From positions 62,001-126,000 of the forward strand of contig JAUNVP010000001.1 in NCBI GenBank assembly GCA_030537615.1: a stretch of 64,000 bases of DNA. The letters are read 5' to 3'. The DNA comes from Actinomycetaceae bacterium. Lineage in GTDB: Bacteria; Actinomycetota; Actinomycetes; Actinomycetales; Actinomycetaceae. The position numbers and the translations under genes are program-made. Below, piece after piece: positions 17,369-26,827 of this stretch (position 1 is its first letter; every line of letters starts with the position of its first letter). The notes under the pieces were generated by a model. It saw only the letters and a program-made list of their open reading frames with translations. It searched no databases and was not told the DNA's origin.

Positions 17369-19525
17369 TTAGACGTCCTTACCGACAGCGGCATTCATGA
17401 CGTCAGCAAACCGGGCAATATTGAGTTCTAGCAGACGGTCAACCGTCACCTCAATTCCACGATCATCGGCCAGCGGTAGACGCCAATTCGGGTACTCCAT
17501 GTGAGTACCGGGGAAGTTCTGCGGTTGTAGATCGCGAACAATGTCGACGAGAGACACTGCGAGAAGACGCGACGGTGTCTGCGCAATGTACCGATAGAGA
17601 CCGTCTATCACCGCCTGCTCATCCTCACGTTCGTCCGCGGAGAGCAAACCATATTCAATAAGTCGGTCAATCATCGAGTCGAGTTCACGTCGATCATGGG
17701 CTCGCACCTGCGCTATATCGTCGACGATAAGTCCAAGTTCATGGCGAATAGTCGTTTGGACCCCACGCAAATATCCTGCCGTTGGCGGCAAGTCGTGAGT
17801 GTTCACCGCAGTCAACGCATTCTCCCGATAACGATCGGCGTGAATCGGTTGCCCGGTCTCGTCTCTTTCAAACCACAAAATTGACGTGCCGAGGACGCCG
17901 CGCTCATTAAGATACCCCCGCACCCACGGCTCCACTGTTCCTAGGTCTTCACCGATGACGACACTTCCGGCGCGCTGAGCTTCGAGGAGGAGAACTCCGA
18001 CCATTGCCTCGTGATCGTACGTCACGTAGGTACCGTGGTTGGCCGTCATGCCTTTGGGAATCCACCACAGTCGAAATAGTCCGAGAATGTGGTCAATACG
18101 AACTGCGCCCGAGTGAGCGACGGCAGCACGAATCATCGTCCTCAGCGGCGCATACCCGTAGCGGGCGAGCGCACGCGGATTCCACGGGGGCTGCGACCAG
18201 TTTTGCCCGAGCTGAGAATACATATCGGGGGGTGCACCAACGGTCATACCGGCAGCAAACATGTGGGGCTCAGCCCACACTTCGGAGCCGTACGGGTGGA
18301 CTCCCACCGCCAGATCAGACATCACACCAATCGACATTCCTGCCGCGCGGGCCGCGGCCTGTGCATTGTCGAGCTGTTCGCCGAGCACCCACTGCATCCA
18401 CATGTGAAATCTCACCAAGTCGGAATGGTCCTCGGCAAACTGGCGCACTGGCGCCGAGCGTGCATCCGTGTATTGCTCAGGCAGATCCATTCCGTGAGTC
18501 TCCACTAGGGCGCACCACGTGGCAAACTTCACCAGGCCGTCTCCTTGATCGGCAATGTACGCTTCAAAGTCGGCCTCGCGAGCTGCGCTACGCCCGTGGC
18601 GATAGATATGACGCAGGGCCTCAGCTTTCGCTATCCACGCGTGGTCACGATCAATGAGGCCGGGCATATCGGTCTGTTCGAGCTTCGACAGCGAGTGACA
18701 TTCTTTGATGAAAAGTTTGGTGGCTCCAGGAAGTTCGTGATATTCAGGAATATCTTCGGGGTGAATGTAGAGCGACTCACGGAATTGGCGTGTAACGGGC
18801 AAATAGGGCGATGGTTCAATGGGCAATGTGGGAGCTGCGCTGTGCACCGGATTAATCAGGTGGAAATCAGCACCCAACTGACCAAAGAGCAAGTTGAGCT
18901 GTCCGAGAACGCGGGTGTCACCAATCCCCCACGCGTCAGCTGATCGTACCGAATACAGTTGTGAGGAGATTCCCCACTGTTGAGGACGCGTATCGAGTGC
19001 AGGAGCGTTGAGGCGCTGAGGAACAACAATAAGATAGCCCGTAGCACTTTCCCCGTTGCCGAGGCTGGCAGTGATCGTGTGGTAGCCGAGTGGAAGAGAT
19101 TCATCGAGGGCGAAGCCGGCTCGTCCCCGCATGTTCCCATTGACGCTGCGAGGTGGATCCCAGTTGTCGATTTGGGCCAGGGCTCGCCTACTCCCGTCTT
19201 CCAAAGTCACTTCAACGGTGACTGATTCACCATCGGGGACATGAATGTGAAGCTCCTGCCAGTTCCCAACCCGCTGGATGGTGCAGTCCGGAACGACGGT
19301 CATCCAGCGGTCATCTTCAACGCGAGTGATGAGCGCGCGTATTTCTTCATCAGAAGGAGTGTCCGTAATGGGAATACCGAGCGCTTGGAACACCCGGATG
19401 AGAGTGGTCGGTGTGACTTCTTTGAGCTGACCGTGCCAATCCCAGTAACTGGTTGATACTCCGCTCAGTTGCGCGAGTTCGTGCAACTGCTTGACAGTCT
19501 CGGCGGCAGGGGGTAAATGCGTCAT
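17369..19525 (-). CDS. malQ: 4-alpha-glucanotransferase (amylomaltase)
   Basis: 718 aa, GH77. It moves maltosyl and longer glucan units between alpha-1,4-glucans, so short maltodextrins can be recycled. The nucleophile Asp is in AVRIDHILGLFRLWW, the acid/base Glu in VIGEDLGTV, and the third acid in NTHDLPPTAGY. The N-terminal ~150 residues form the extra beta-domain typical of actinobacterial MalQ. It fits with GlgX and the amylase-family gene elsewhere in the window. GGAG precedes the ATG. Confidence 0.95.
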   Translation of the reverse strand: MTHLPPAAETVKQLHELAQLSGVSTSYWDWHGQLKEVTPTTLIRVFQALGIPITDTPSDEEIRALITRVEDDRWMTVVPDCTIQRVGNWQELHIHVPDGESVTVEVTLEDGSRRALAQIDNWDPPRSVNGNMRGRAGFALDESLPLGYHTITASLGNGESATGYLIVVPQRLNAPALDTRPQQWGISSQLYSVRSADAWGIGDTRVLGQLNLLFGQLGADFHLINPVHSAAPTLPIEPSPYLPVTRQFRESLYIHPEDIPEYHELPGATKLFIKECHSLSKLEQTDMPGLIDRDHAWIAKAEALRHIYRHGRSAAREADFEAYIADQGDGLVKFATWCALVETHGMDLPEQYTDARSAPVRQFAEDHSDLVRFHMWMQWVLGEQLDNAQAAARAAGMSIGVMSDLAVGVHPYGSEVWAEPHMFAAGMTVGAPPDMYSQLGQNWSQPPWNPRALARYGYAPLRTMIRAAVAHSGAVRIDHILGLFRLWWIPKGMTANHGTYVTYDHEAMVGVLLLEAQRAGSVVIGEDLGTVEPWVRGYLNERGVLGTSILWFERDETGQPIHADRYRENALTAVNTHDLPPTAGYLRGVQTTIRHELGLIVDDIAQVRAHDRRELDSMIDRLIEYGLLSADEREDEQAVIDGLYRYIAQTPSRLLAVSLVDIVRDLQPQNFPGTHMEYPNWRLPLADDRGIEVTVDRLLELNIARFADVMNAAVGKDV

Positions 19526-19604
19526 CGAATACTCCGGATACGATCAGGGGTCATCGTCGATCTTATGCCACCAATGCACGATAGCGATTACCCGAAAGGC
19601 TCTT

Positions 19605-19877
19605 TTAGTCTCCGGGGTGTGACGATTCACATTGAGCGGCAGTTTCTGCCACAGTTTTATCCATTGCTTCAACCAAGTCATCTGCTTCAGGGCCGACAAT
19701 TATTTGCACAAACTGACCCGAACACACCACTGCCAGCGGTTCCGTTTCTCGAATCGCGTCCTCATCGACGCGCTTGGGATCACGCACCGTCGCCCGGATA
19801 CGCATAATGCACGGTTCAAGTTCAATGATGTTCCTTGCCCCACCCAATGCGTCGACGAGTTTCCGCGCTTTTGTCAC
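19605..19877 (-). CDS. PTS EIIB protein, GlcNAc/glucose family, standalone
   Basis: 90 aa. Phospho-acceptor Cys 23 lies in IELEPCIMRIRA, closer to GlcNAc-type (NagF-like) IIB proteins, which carry an E-P-C motif, than the other IIB here (E-A-C). GTG start with GGGAGGG 6 nt upstream. It stands alone: no IIA or IIC is adjacent, so it must work with the IIA at 14689 or with distant partners. The NagR/DasR-like site upstream suggests control by amino-sugar phosphates. Confidence 0.85.
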   Translation of the reverse strand: MTKARKLVDALGGARNIIELEPCIMRIRATVRDPKRVDEDAIRETEPLAVVCSGQFVQIIVGPEADDLVEAMDKTVAETAAQCESSHPGD

Positions 19878-19918
19878 AATTATCCCTCCCTGTAAGCCAT
19901 ATCACATAATATTGCTTT

Positions 19919-19940
19919 AATGTCTTTTTGTATAGACATT
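19919..19940 (-). promoter_or_regulatory. Possible NagR/DasR-like operator
   Basis: Arms aatgtct and agacatt (7 bp, perfect) surround an 8-nt centre; TGTATAGACA (19929-19938) is one base from the perfect palindrome TGTCTAGACA. GntR/HutC-family amino-sugar repressors bind TCTAGA- or TATAGA-centred sites. It lies about 45-60 nt upstream of the IIB start. Confidence 0.45.
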
Positions 19941-20050
19941 TTCGGTTTTATGACTCACTCACCGTGCCAGTATGACTGTCATCTGCGGTTTTACCTGGGT
20001 AAATCAATCCACCATACGATTGTGCACATGTGAAACTGTCCAATTTCATT

Positions 20051-20056
20051 CACAAT
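20051..20056 (+). promoter_or_regulatory. -10-like box for leaderless tesB
   Basis: CACAAT, then 6 nt (gggacc), then the tesB ATG. Same layout as pepO. Confidence 0.35.
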
Positions 20057-20062
20057 GGGACC

Positions 20063-21019
20063 ATGACGAAGCCGATCTCTATCCCGCAACTCACCGAGGA
20101 GCCACTGGCTTCCGTCCTTCGAGTTCTCCAACTGGAAGAAAACGGAGCAGACACTTTCACGGCGCATTCACTTCCCCAAATGAATCGAGTGTACGGCGGA
20201 CAGGTGATAGCCCAAGCACTTCTGGCCGCCGCCGCAACACTCGATGAACAGTCCGCTGTACGTACTCCCCACTCATTTCACGCGTACTTTCTGCGCGGAG
20301 GTGCCCCGCACAAACCGTTCGACATATCGGTCCATCGCGCGCACGACGGCCGCTCGTTCTCTTCTCGTCAGGTCAGGGCTGTCCAACACGGAAAAGATAT
20401 CCTCACGCTTCTCGCTAGTTTTCAACTCCATCAACCCGGCTTGGAACATAACAGTACGATGCCAACGGTCGATCAACCCGAACAGTTACAATCCGCGATT
20501 GAATACTTCCGCACGATAAATCACCCGGTGGGGAAATTCCTCGGCAAAACAGCAGCTTTTGACGTGCGTCACGTCCAAGAATCTCTCTATTCTCGCGCTT
20601 CAACAAAGCGAGAACGCCGTCAGCAACTGTGGATGAAGCCGCGCGCGCGGATCGACAGTCCGACGCAGACCGTGTCGCGTGCGCTCCTCGCCTACGTCGT
20701 CGACCAAGTCATGATGGAGCCCGCGCTGCGAGCACACGGCCTCGCGTGGCTCACTCCGGGGCTTGCACTTGCCAGTCTCGACCATGCGATGTGGTTCCAC
20801 CGCGATTTCAATATCAACGAGTGGATGCTCTACGACCAGGAATCTCCTTCGGCGCAAGGATCGCGCGCCATGGGGCGGGTGCGTATCTACTCTCGTGATG
20901 GCACGCTAATTGCCGAAGCAATGCAAGAAGCGATGATCCGCCTGCCCGAGGAGGGCACTGCGCCGTCGTCGAAGTGGACCTTCAGTGACGACTCATCCGC
21001 GGACGTAGGCGACCAGTAG
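20063..21019 (+). CDS. tesB: Acyl-CoA thioesterase II
   Basis: 318 aa from the ATG at 20063; a GTG 33 nt upstream is possible but adds residues not seen in the family. TesB enzymes hydrolyse medium and long acyl-CoAs to free acid and CoA. Double hot-dog fold: the N-terminal half carries NRVYGGQVIAQAL and FHAYFLRGG, the C-terminal half LASLDHAMWFHRDF with the catalytic Asp. It is a single gene whose 3' end overlaps the opposing aminotransferase by 27 nt. Confidence 0.92.
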   Translation: MTKPISIPQLTEEPLASVLRVLQLEENGADTFTAHSLPQMNRVYGGQVIAQALLAAAATLDEQSAVRTPHSFHAYFLRGGAPHKPFDISVHRAHDGRSFSSRQVRAVQHGKDILTLLASFQLHQPGLEHNSTMPTVDQPEQLQSAIEYFRTINHPVGKFLGKTAAFDVRHVQESLYSRASTKRERRQQLWMKPRARIDSPTQTVSRALLAYVVDQVMMEPALRAHGLAWLTPGLALASLDHAMWFHRDFNINEWMLYDQESPSAQGSRAMGRVRIYSRDGTLIAEAMQEAMIRLPEEGTAPSSKWTFSDDSSADVGDQ

Positions 21020-22189
21020 CTCGCAGCCGGTTCGCACGTCGGCTTCGGATCCGGCAAAGGAGACGCGGATATAGCGACTCCCGTCCAGATTCGGGTCACA
21101 ATCGTCTGATCCGGATGAGTCTGGAGCAAAGTCGATCCCCGGTGTCACCGCTACCCCGGTCGCAAGCAGAAGCTCGTGTGCCCATGCGGCGGTGTCGTCT
21201 GTCAAATGAGAGACATCCGCGTAGCAGTAGAACGCTCCATCCGCGGGTGCGATGACGCGCGCTTCAATAGCTTCCAACGCGTCGATGACGATCTGGCGAT
21301 TGGTGCGGTAACGCGCGACGTGCCCATCAAGTTCTTCGGTGGAATCCTCAGCGAAGGCCTCAATAGCGGCCAGTTGCGACAGCGTCGGTGCCGACAGGTT
21401 GAGGTTCCCGAGGAGCAACTCAACTGGACGGACGAGTTCATGAGGTAGAACTGCCCACCCAAGCCGCCACCCCGTCATCGAGTAGTACTTCGAGAAACTG
21501 CCGATCGCGATGTGAGCGCGAGAAAACTGCGTCACCGAAGCACACGGATCGGTGAAAGAAATCCCGTGGTAGATCTCATCAGAGATCAGCAGTGTTCCGT
21601 GGTCGTCGCACCACCGGGTGATGGCATCGAGTTCTTCTCCCGACAGAATCGTCCCCGTCGGATTAGCCGGACTGGCAATAATGAGCCCGGCCGGCGGATT
21701 GTGAGCATACCGCTCATCGAGTTGCTCGGCGGAGGGTTGCCACCGGGTATCCGGGCCGCAGTCAATCGACTCAACGGAACATCCGAGCGCACCGAGAGTG
21801 TTTCGGTAGGCGGGATATCCCGGACGGGTCATCGCAACGGTATCCCCCGCTTCGAATGCGGCGAGGAAGATTGCCGTAAATGCGGCAGACGATCCCGTCG
21901 TGATGACGATGGTGTCAGGATCGACGTCTGCTCCGTATTCGTCCGCGTAGTGGCGGGCAATACGTTCACGTAGCGGCGGGATCCCGTTAGCGTCGGTGTA
22001 CCCAATCTGCTCGGTATCGAGAGCGCGATGGGCAGCCTGTCTTACCGGGGTCGGAGCCGCGGTGGACGGCTGTCCGAGGCACAGCGAGTACACCTCACGC
22101 CCCTCGAGCGCCACCTGGTTCCCCTGTTTCAATATCTCCATAGCGCGGAACGGTTCAACCGCTCCGCGCTGGGAAAGCCTCACGCTCAT
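20993..22189 (-). CDS. PLP-dependent class I/II aminotransferase
   Basis: 398 aa, fold-type I. The PLP Lys is in SFSKYYSMTGWRLGW near residue 235, ASPANPTGT holds the cofactor-binding Asn, and SDEIYHGI the Asp. The C-terminal Arg that binds the substrate carboxylate is in RYIRVSFAG. It resembles aspartate, aromatic or alanine aminotransferases (AspB/AlaA-like); the amino acid used is not certain. It follows ettA after 2 nt, so the two are co-transcribed. Confidence 0.88.
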   Translation of the reverse strand: MSVRLSQRGAVEPFRAMEILKQGNQVALEGREVYSLCLGQPSTAAPTPVRQAAHRALDTEQIGYTDANGIPPLRERIARHYADEYGADVDPDTIVITTGSSAAFTAIFLAAFEAGDTVAMTRPGYPAYRNTLGALGCSVESIDCGPDTRWQPSAEQLDERYAHNPPAGLIIASPANPTGTILSGEELDAITRWCDDHGTLLISDEIYHGISFTDPCASVTQFSRAHIAIGSFSKYYSMTGWRLGWAVLPHELVRPVELLLGNLNLSAPTLSQLAAIEAFAEDSTEELDGHVARYRTNRQIVIDALEAIEARVIAPADGAFYCYADVSHLTDDTAAWAHELLLATGVAVTPGIDFAPDSSGSDDCDPNLDGSRYIRVSFAGSEADVRTGCELLVAYVRG

Positions 22190-22191
22190 AG

Positions 22192-23874
22192 CTAGTCACG
22201 CTTCAATCGACGGTGAGTGACTCGATGAGGACGGGCTGCTTCGAGACCAAGGCGCTCAACCTTGTTCTTCTCGTACGCGTCGAAGTTCCCCTCGAACCAG
22301 TGCCACTGTGCCGGGTTCTCTTCTGTTCCTTCCCACGCGAGAATGTGCGTGGCAACGCGGTCGAGGAACCAGCGGTCGTGGGTGACAACAACCGCACAAC
22401 CAGGGAACTCCAGGAGAGCATTTTCCAATGACCCTAGTGTTTCGACATCGAGGTCGTTCGTCGGCTCGTCAAGTAGAAGCAGGTTGCCGCCCTGCTTAAG
22501 AGTCAGCGCGAGATTGAGCCGGTTGCGCTCACCACCGGAGAGGACTCCGGCCGGTTTTTGCTGATCTGGCCCCTTAAATCCGAAAGCTGAAACGTAGGCT
22601 CGCGAGGGCATTTCGACGTTACCGACCTGAATAAAGTCGAGTCCATCAGAGACGACTTCCCACAGTGTCTTATCCGGGTCGATACCCGCACGAGTCTGGT
22701 CAACGTACGAAATCTTCACGGTTTCACCGATCTTGAGATCGCCGTCGTCAAGTGGTTCGAGGCCGACAATGGTCTTGAACAGCGTCGTCTTACCAACCCC
22801 GTTTGGGCCAATGACACCGACGATTCCGTTGCGCGGCAGTGAGAACGATAATCCGTCGATGAGAGTGCGGTCACCGAAGCCTTTTTTGAGGTTCTTCGCT
22901 TCGATAACAACGGATCCTAAGCGGGGGCCCGGTGGGATTTGAATCTCTTCGAAATCGAGCTTGCGGGTCCGCTCGGCCTCGGCCGCCATCTCTTCGTAGC
23001 GAGCCAGACGGGCCTTCGACTTCGCCTGGCGACCCTTCGCGTTTTGGCGCACCCAATCGAGTTCGTCCTTCAATCGCTTGGCGAGCTTCGCATCCTTTTT
23101 ACCCTGGACCTTCAAGCGTTCGCGCTTCTTCTCCAGGTAGGTGGTGTAGTTACCTTGATACGGATACAACCGTCCGCGATCGACCTCAGCGATCCATTCG
23201 GCGACGTGATCGAGGAAATAGCGGTCGTGCGTGACGGCGATAACCGCACCCGGGTATTTAGCGAGGTGCTGTTCAAGCCAGAGCACGGACTCGGCATCGA
23301 GGTGGTTGGTGGGCTCGTCAAGCAGGAGCAAATCCGGTTGTTCGAGTAGCAAACGACACAGTGCGACGCGGCGGCGTTCCCCACCGGAAAGGACCTTAAC
23401 GTCCGCGTCTCCCGGCGGGCAGCGCAGCGCATCCATGGCCTGTTCGAGCTGAGAATCGAGATCCCACCCGTTGGCGGCGTCAATCTCGGTTTGAAGCTTC
23501 CCCATTTCTTCCATCAACGCGTCGAAGTCGGCATCGGGATCCGCCATCTGAGCGGATACCTCGTTGAAGCGGTCGAGTTTTGCCACCATGTCGGCAACAC
23601 CGAGTTGCACATTCTCGAGCACCGTTTTGTCCTCGTCAAGAGGCGGCTCCTGCTGGAGGATTCCGACCGTGTAGCCCGGAGTCAATCGAGCTTCACCGTT
23701 CGACGGCTCATCTAGACCGGCCATGATTTTGAGGATGGATGACTTACCGGCACCGTTGGGGCCGACCATACCGATCTTCGCTCCCGGCAGGAACGCCATC
23801 GTCACATCGTCAAGAATGAGTTTGTCGCCGTGCGTCTTACGCGCTCGGACCATGGAGTAAATGTATTCAGCCAC
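22192..23874 (-). CDS. ettA: ABC-F translational regulator EttA
   Basis: 560 aa, the typical EttA length. Two ABC ATPase domains: Walker A GPNGAGKSS near residue 39 and GPNGVGKTT near 355, each with LSGGERRR or LSGGERNR and a DEPTN(H/D)LD Walker B. The arm and linker region of about 200-320 is rich in Lys/Arg and carries the family KAKARLARYEEM-like segment. EttA binds the ribosomal E site and gates translation according to ATP level. First gene of a pair with the aminotransferase. Confidence 0.96.
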   Translation of the reverse strand: MAEYIYSMVRARKTHGDKLILDDVTMAFLPGAKIGMVGPNGAGKSSILKIMAGLDEPSNGEARLTPGYTVGILQQEPPLDEDKTVLENVQLGVADMVAKLDRFNEVSAQMADPDADFDALMEEMGKLQTEIDAANGWDLDSQLEQAMDALRCPPGDADVKVLSGGERRRVALCRLLLEQPDLLLLDEPTNHLDAESVLWLEQHLAKYPGAVIAVTHDRYFLDHVAEWIAEVDRGRLYPYQGNYTTYLEKKRERLKVQGKKDAKLAKRLKDELDWVRQNAKGRQAKSKARLARYEEMAAEAERTRKLDFEEIQIPPGPRLGSVVIEAKNLKKGFGDRTLIDGLSFSLPRNGIVGVIGPNGVGKTTLFKTIVGLEPLDDGDLKIGETVKISYVDQTRAGIDPDKTLWEVVSDGLDFIQVGNVEMPSRAYVSAFGFKGPDQQKPAGVLSGGERNRLNLALTLKQGGNLLLLDEPTNDLDVETLGSLENALLEFPGCAVVVTHDRWFLDRVATHILAWEGTEENPAQWHWFEGNFDAYEKNKVERLGLEAARPHRVTHRRLKRD

Positions 23875-24005
23875 TGCTTACCTTCGCTTACGATTCCGCG
23901 GAGTTATTCCGGTGTGTTCTCAGCTAGTGTACGCAACTCCTTGGCCCTTGGGCGAACGGCACCTACACGGTGGGCGGGACCTTTCACATTGTGGAGACCG
24001 GCTTC

Positions 24006-24632
24006 TTAGAATGGTGGCTCAGTCGACGCTGAAGACGATTCAGACCCGGACGGCCCCAAAGCAGAAACATCCCCGTTCGACTGAACTTGCGCTGCCGGCG
24101 GGGAAACCGCGTCTGCGGGGACCTGCGTCCGCTCCCCCGGCTCGCGGCCATCCTCTTTTGAACGGGAGTTCAGTTCCTCCGGCTCGTCGTCGCGCAAGCG
24201 GAAATAGCGCGTCAAACCGTGAGTGAGGTCGTGGCCGATACTCGAAGCAACAATGACAAGTTCGGTTCCGCGAGCGCCAGTTTCCGAGTTTTCCCACTGG
24301 TTAACTTTCAACCGCCCGCTAACGATAACGGGATGCCCCTTAAAAATTGATCTCGCGCAGTTGTCGGCGAGTTGATTCCACGCTTTAACCGTGTACCACG
24401 TGGTTTCAAGATCGTGCCAGATTCCGGCCTCATCCCGACCTCGTTGAGTCACGGCTAATCGGAAGCGAGCGGTTTGAGCACCCGATGGTAGTTGCACAAG
24501 ATCGACTGCTGTCCCCGTTCGGCCTCTCACGGTGACGTGAAGTGCGTCGGCTGAATAGTTCTGAATCTTCCCCGTGATGGGGACGGGAACGGTAACGGAC
24601 TCGTCGTCACTGGCGGTATTCCACGAAGACAT
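24006..24632 (-). CDS. ssb: Single-stranded DNA-binding protein
   Basis: 208 aa from the ATG at 24632, with GAGGAG 7 nt upstream; an upstream frame adds 27 residues. The OB fold spans about 12-130 (TVPVPITGKIQNY, TTWYTVKAWNQLADNCA, GHPVIVSGRLKVNQWE). A long disordered, Ser/Pro/Glu-rich tail ends in TEPPF, like the SSB tip that recruits partner proteins. It is not in the usual rpsF-ssb-rpsR operon, so it is probably a paralogue for repair or recombination. Confidence 0.85.
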   Translation of the reverse strand: MSSWNTASDDESVTVPVPITGKIQNYSADALHVTVRGRTGTAVDLVQLPSGAQTARFRLAVTQRGRDEAGIWHDLETTWYTVKAWNQLADNCARSIFKGHPVIVSGRLKVNQWENSETGARGTELVIVASSIGHDLTHGLTRYFRLRDDEPEELNSRSKEDGREPGERTQVPADAVSPPAAQVQSNGDVSALGPSGSESSSASTEPPF

Positions 24633-24729
24633 GCTGTTTCTCCTCGGTAGTGGGGTTCGGACACGCTTCATCGTGTCGCACACCGAACCGCAGGTCGAGG
24701 CTGTGGATAGCACACTGTGGATAACGAAA

Positions 24730-24759
24730 AACGGGCGCTATCAGTGGATAGCGCCCGTT
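24730..24759 (-). terminator. Rho-independent terminator of orn
   Basis: Perfect 13-bp stem (24730-24742 with 24747-24759), AGTG loop and, on the minus strand, a following TTTT. Starts 13 nt after the orn stop. Confidence 0.85.
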
Positions 24760-24771
24760 CCATTGGTTGTT

Positions 24772-25398
24772 TTAGAGCTCGGTGATTCCGAGTTTCCTCA
24801 CTTCTTCGCCAGCGCGGCGACAGTCTTCTCGACTCGGCCCTTCACCGGCTGGAAAGAGGACGCGGCGATAGTATTCGAGTTCGGCAATCGACTCGAGAAT
24901 ATCGGCGCGTGCCCGGTGGCCGCCGCACTTTTCTGGGGCTTCTTCAAACGTGCGGTGATACCAGCGTTTGGCCAGTTCTTTGATCGATGACACGTCGACC
25001 ACCCGGTAATGCAGGTGCTCGATGAGCTCGGGCATATCCCGCTCCAAGAACGCCTTGTCCGTACCGATTGAGTTTCCAGCGAGCAGACCGTGGCGTGGAC
25101 GGGGGACGTACTTTTTGACGTAGTCGAGGACGAGTTTCTGCGCCTCATCCATAGACATACCGCCGTCGAGATCGTCGAGGAGACCGGATTCCGTGTGCAT
25201 CTGGCGGACAAATGGTTCCATCTGCTCAATCGCGTCGGCGGACGGTTTAATGACAATATCAATGCCCGGATCGACGATCGTCAGTTGCTCATCGGTAATG
25301 ACCACCGCGACCTCAATCAGCGCATCGTTCTCAAGATCCAAGCCGGTCATTTCGCAATCAATCCACACCAGCGGGCGTCGTATCGTCTTTTTTCCCAT
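24772..25398 (-). CDS. orn: Oligoribonuclease
   Basis: 208 aa, DEDDh 3'-5' exonuclease that finishes RNA decay by cutting 2-5-nt RNAs and degrades pGpG. Exo I motif VWIDCEMTGLD has Asp 14 and Glu 16; Exo II is NSIGTDKAFL; Exo III HRARADILESIAEL supplies His and Asp. A TAGAGT box lies 6 nt before the ATG, so the mRNA is probably leaderless. Divergent from ilvA. Confidence 0.96.
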   Translation of the reverse strand: MGKKTIRRPLVWIDCEMTGLDLENDALIEVAVVITDEQLTIVDPGIDIVIKPSADAIEQMEPFVRQMHTESGLLDDLDGGMSMDEAQKLVLDYVKKYVPRPRHGLLAGNSIGTDKAFLERDMPELIEHLHYRVVDVSSIKELAKRWYHRTFEEAPEKCGGHRARADILESIAELEYYRRVLFPAGEGPSREDCRRAGEEVRKLGITEL

Positions 25399-25404
25399 AC
25401 CTGT

Positions 25405-25410
25405 ACTCTA
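25405..25410 (-). promoter_or_regulatory. -10 box for leaderless orn
   Basis: TAGAGT on the minus strand, 6 nt (acaggt) before the orn ATG; the same hexamer and spacing as at pepO. Confidence 0.45.
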
Positions 25411-25487
25411 TGTTGCTACTCATATCTTTGTCGCATTCACTCCCGCTACAAATGTGGACAGGACGGGAAACTCTCTCGGTCTCTCCT

Positions 25488-25493
25488 TACACT
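25488..25493 (+). promoter_or_regulatory. -10 box for leaderless ilvA
   Basis: TACACT, then 6 nt (ggacgt), then ATG. No ribosome site is present. Confidence 0.45.
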
Positions 25494-25499
25494 GGACGT

Positions 25500-26774
25500 A
25501 TGACAGCACTGATACCCGCGACCGATCAGTTACCCGCTAGCGCAGACGATGTCCGCGATGCCGCCCGCCGTTTAGAGGGCGTTGCTCGCCGCACCGCCCT
25601 CGAATACTCTCCGCGGTTAGAAGAGGAAATCGGTGTTCCGGTCTTGCTCAAACGCGAGGATATTCAAGTCTGTCGTTCTTTCAAGGTTCGCGGAGCGTAC
25701 AACATGATCGCCTCTCTCAGTGACGAGGAGAAGTCCCGGGGAGTGGTGTGTGCGTCGGCAGGTAACCACGCGCAAGGTGTCGCGTTTGCGTGCGCAACGC
25801 TGGAGATTAGCGGCCGCATCTTTCTTCCGTCAAATACTCCGCGACAAAAGCGCGATCGCATCGCCAAGATCGGCGGCGAGTGGGTGACCCAAGTGATCGT
25901 CGATGGTTCATTCGATGTGGCAAACACCATGGCAACCCAGTTTGCCGACGCTCACGACTTAGTCGTCATTCCTCCCTACGACGATCCGCGCACCATTGCT
26001 GGTCAAGGAACCATCGCGGTGGAGCTACTGGAGCAGATGCCTGATAACACCGACTCGATCCTCGTCCCGATGGGTGGCGGAGGACTGGCAGCTGGCATCG
26101 CCCTGTGGGTCAAAACCATGCGACCGGAAATCAAAGTCATTGGCGTCGAACCGGAGGGAGCGGCCTCCATCCGCGCGGCCGTCAATGCCGGGGAGCCGGT
26201 CACTCTCGATCACGTCGATTCGTTCGTCGATGGGACTGCCGTGGGCCGCGTCGGTTCTGTGACGTTCCCGATCTTGCGTGATCTACTCGACGATGTGGTG
26301 GTTGTGCCCGAAGGCGCCGTGTGTTCTGAGATGCTCGACCTGTACCATTCCGAAGGAATCATCGCGGAGCCTGCTGGCGCGCTTGCCTCGGCAGCAATTC
26401 GCCGCTACCTGCCCCATATCCCCAACGGTCCGGTCATTGCGATTGTCTCCGGCGGAAATAACGACCTCTCCCGCTATGCGGAAGTGCAGGAACGCTCGCT
26501 GCGCCACGAGGGGGTTCGTCACTACTTTCTCGTCACCTTCCCCCAGGAGCCCGGCGCATTGCGCAAATTCCTTGAGGACGTGCTCGGTGATGACCAAGAT
26601 ATCGTTCACTTTGAGTACACGAAGAAGAATAACCGCGATACCGGCCCCGCCCTCGTCGGCATTGATATTCACGAGCCGGGCGATATCATCGGGCTTCGCA
26701 AACGCATGGCGGCTTCTCCCCTGAGAGTCGAGCAGATTCCCACGGACTCAGAAATCTTCCGCATCCTCATCTAG
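25500..26774 (+). CDS. ilvA: Threonine dehydratase
   Basis: 424 aa from the ATG at 25500; an upstream frame adds 30 unlikely residues. PLP enzyme that deaminates threonine to 2-oxobutyrate, the first committed step to isoleucine. The cofactor Lys is in SFKVRGAYN, phosphate-binding glycines in MGGGGLAAG, and SAGNHAQG is also conserved. One ACT-like regulatory domain follows at about 340-424 (YFLVTFPQEPGALRKFL), the short form also found in Corynebacterium. Leaderless promoter. Confidence 0.93.
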   Translation: MTALIPATDQLPASADDVRDAARRLEGVARRTALEYSPRLEEEIGVPVLLKREDIQVCRSFKVRGAYNMIASLSDEEKSRGVVCASAGNHAQGVAFACATLEISGRIFLPSNTPRQKRDRIAKIGGEWVTQVIVDGSFDVANTMATQFADAHDLVVIPPYDDPRTIAGQGTIAVELLEQMPDNTDSILVPMGGGGLAAGIALWVKTMRPEIKVIGVEPEGAASIRAAVNAGEPVTLDHVDSFVDGTAVGRVGSVTFPILRDLLDDVVVVPEGAVCSEMLDLYHSEGIIAEPAGALASAAIRRYLPHIPNGPVIAIVSGGNNDLSRYAEVQERSLRHEGVRHYFLVTFPQEPGALRKFLEDVLGDDQDIVHFEYTKKNNRDTGPALVGIDIHEPGDIIGLRKRMAASPLRVEQIPTDSEIFRILI

Positions 26775-26827
26775 GTTGCGTCAGTTTTAGTTCGGAGCAC
26801 ATACGCACTAGAATGACCGATGTCTAT

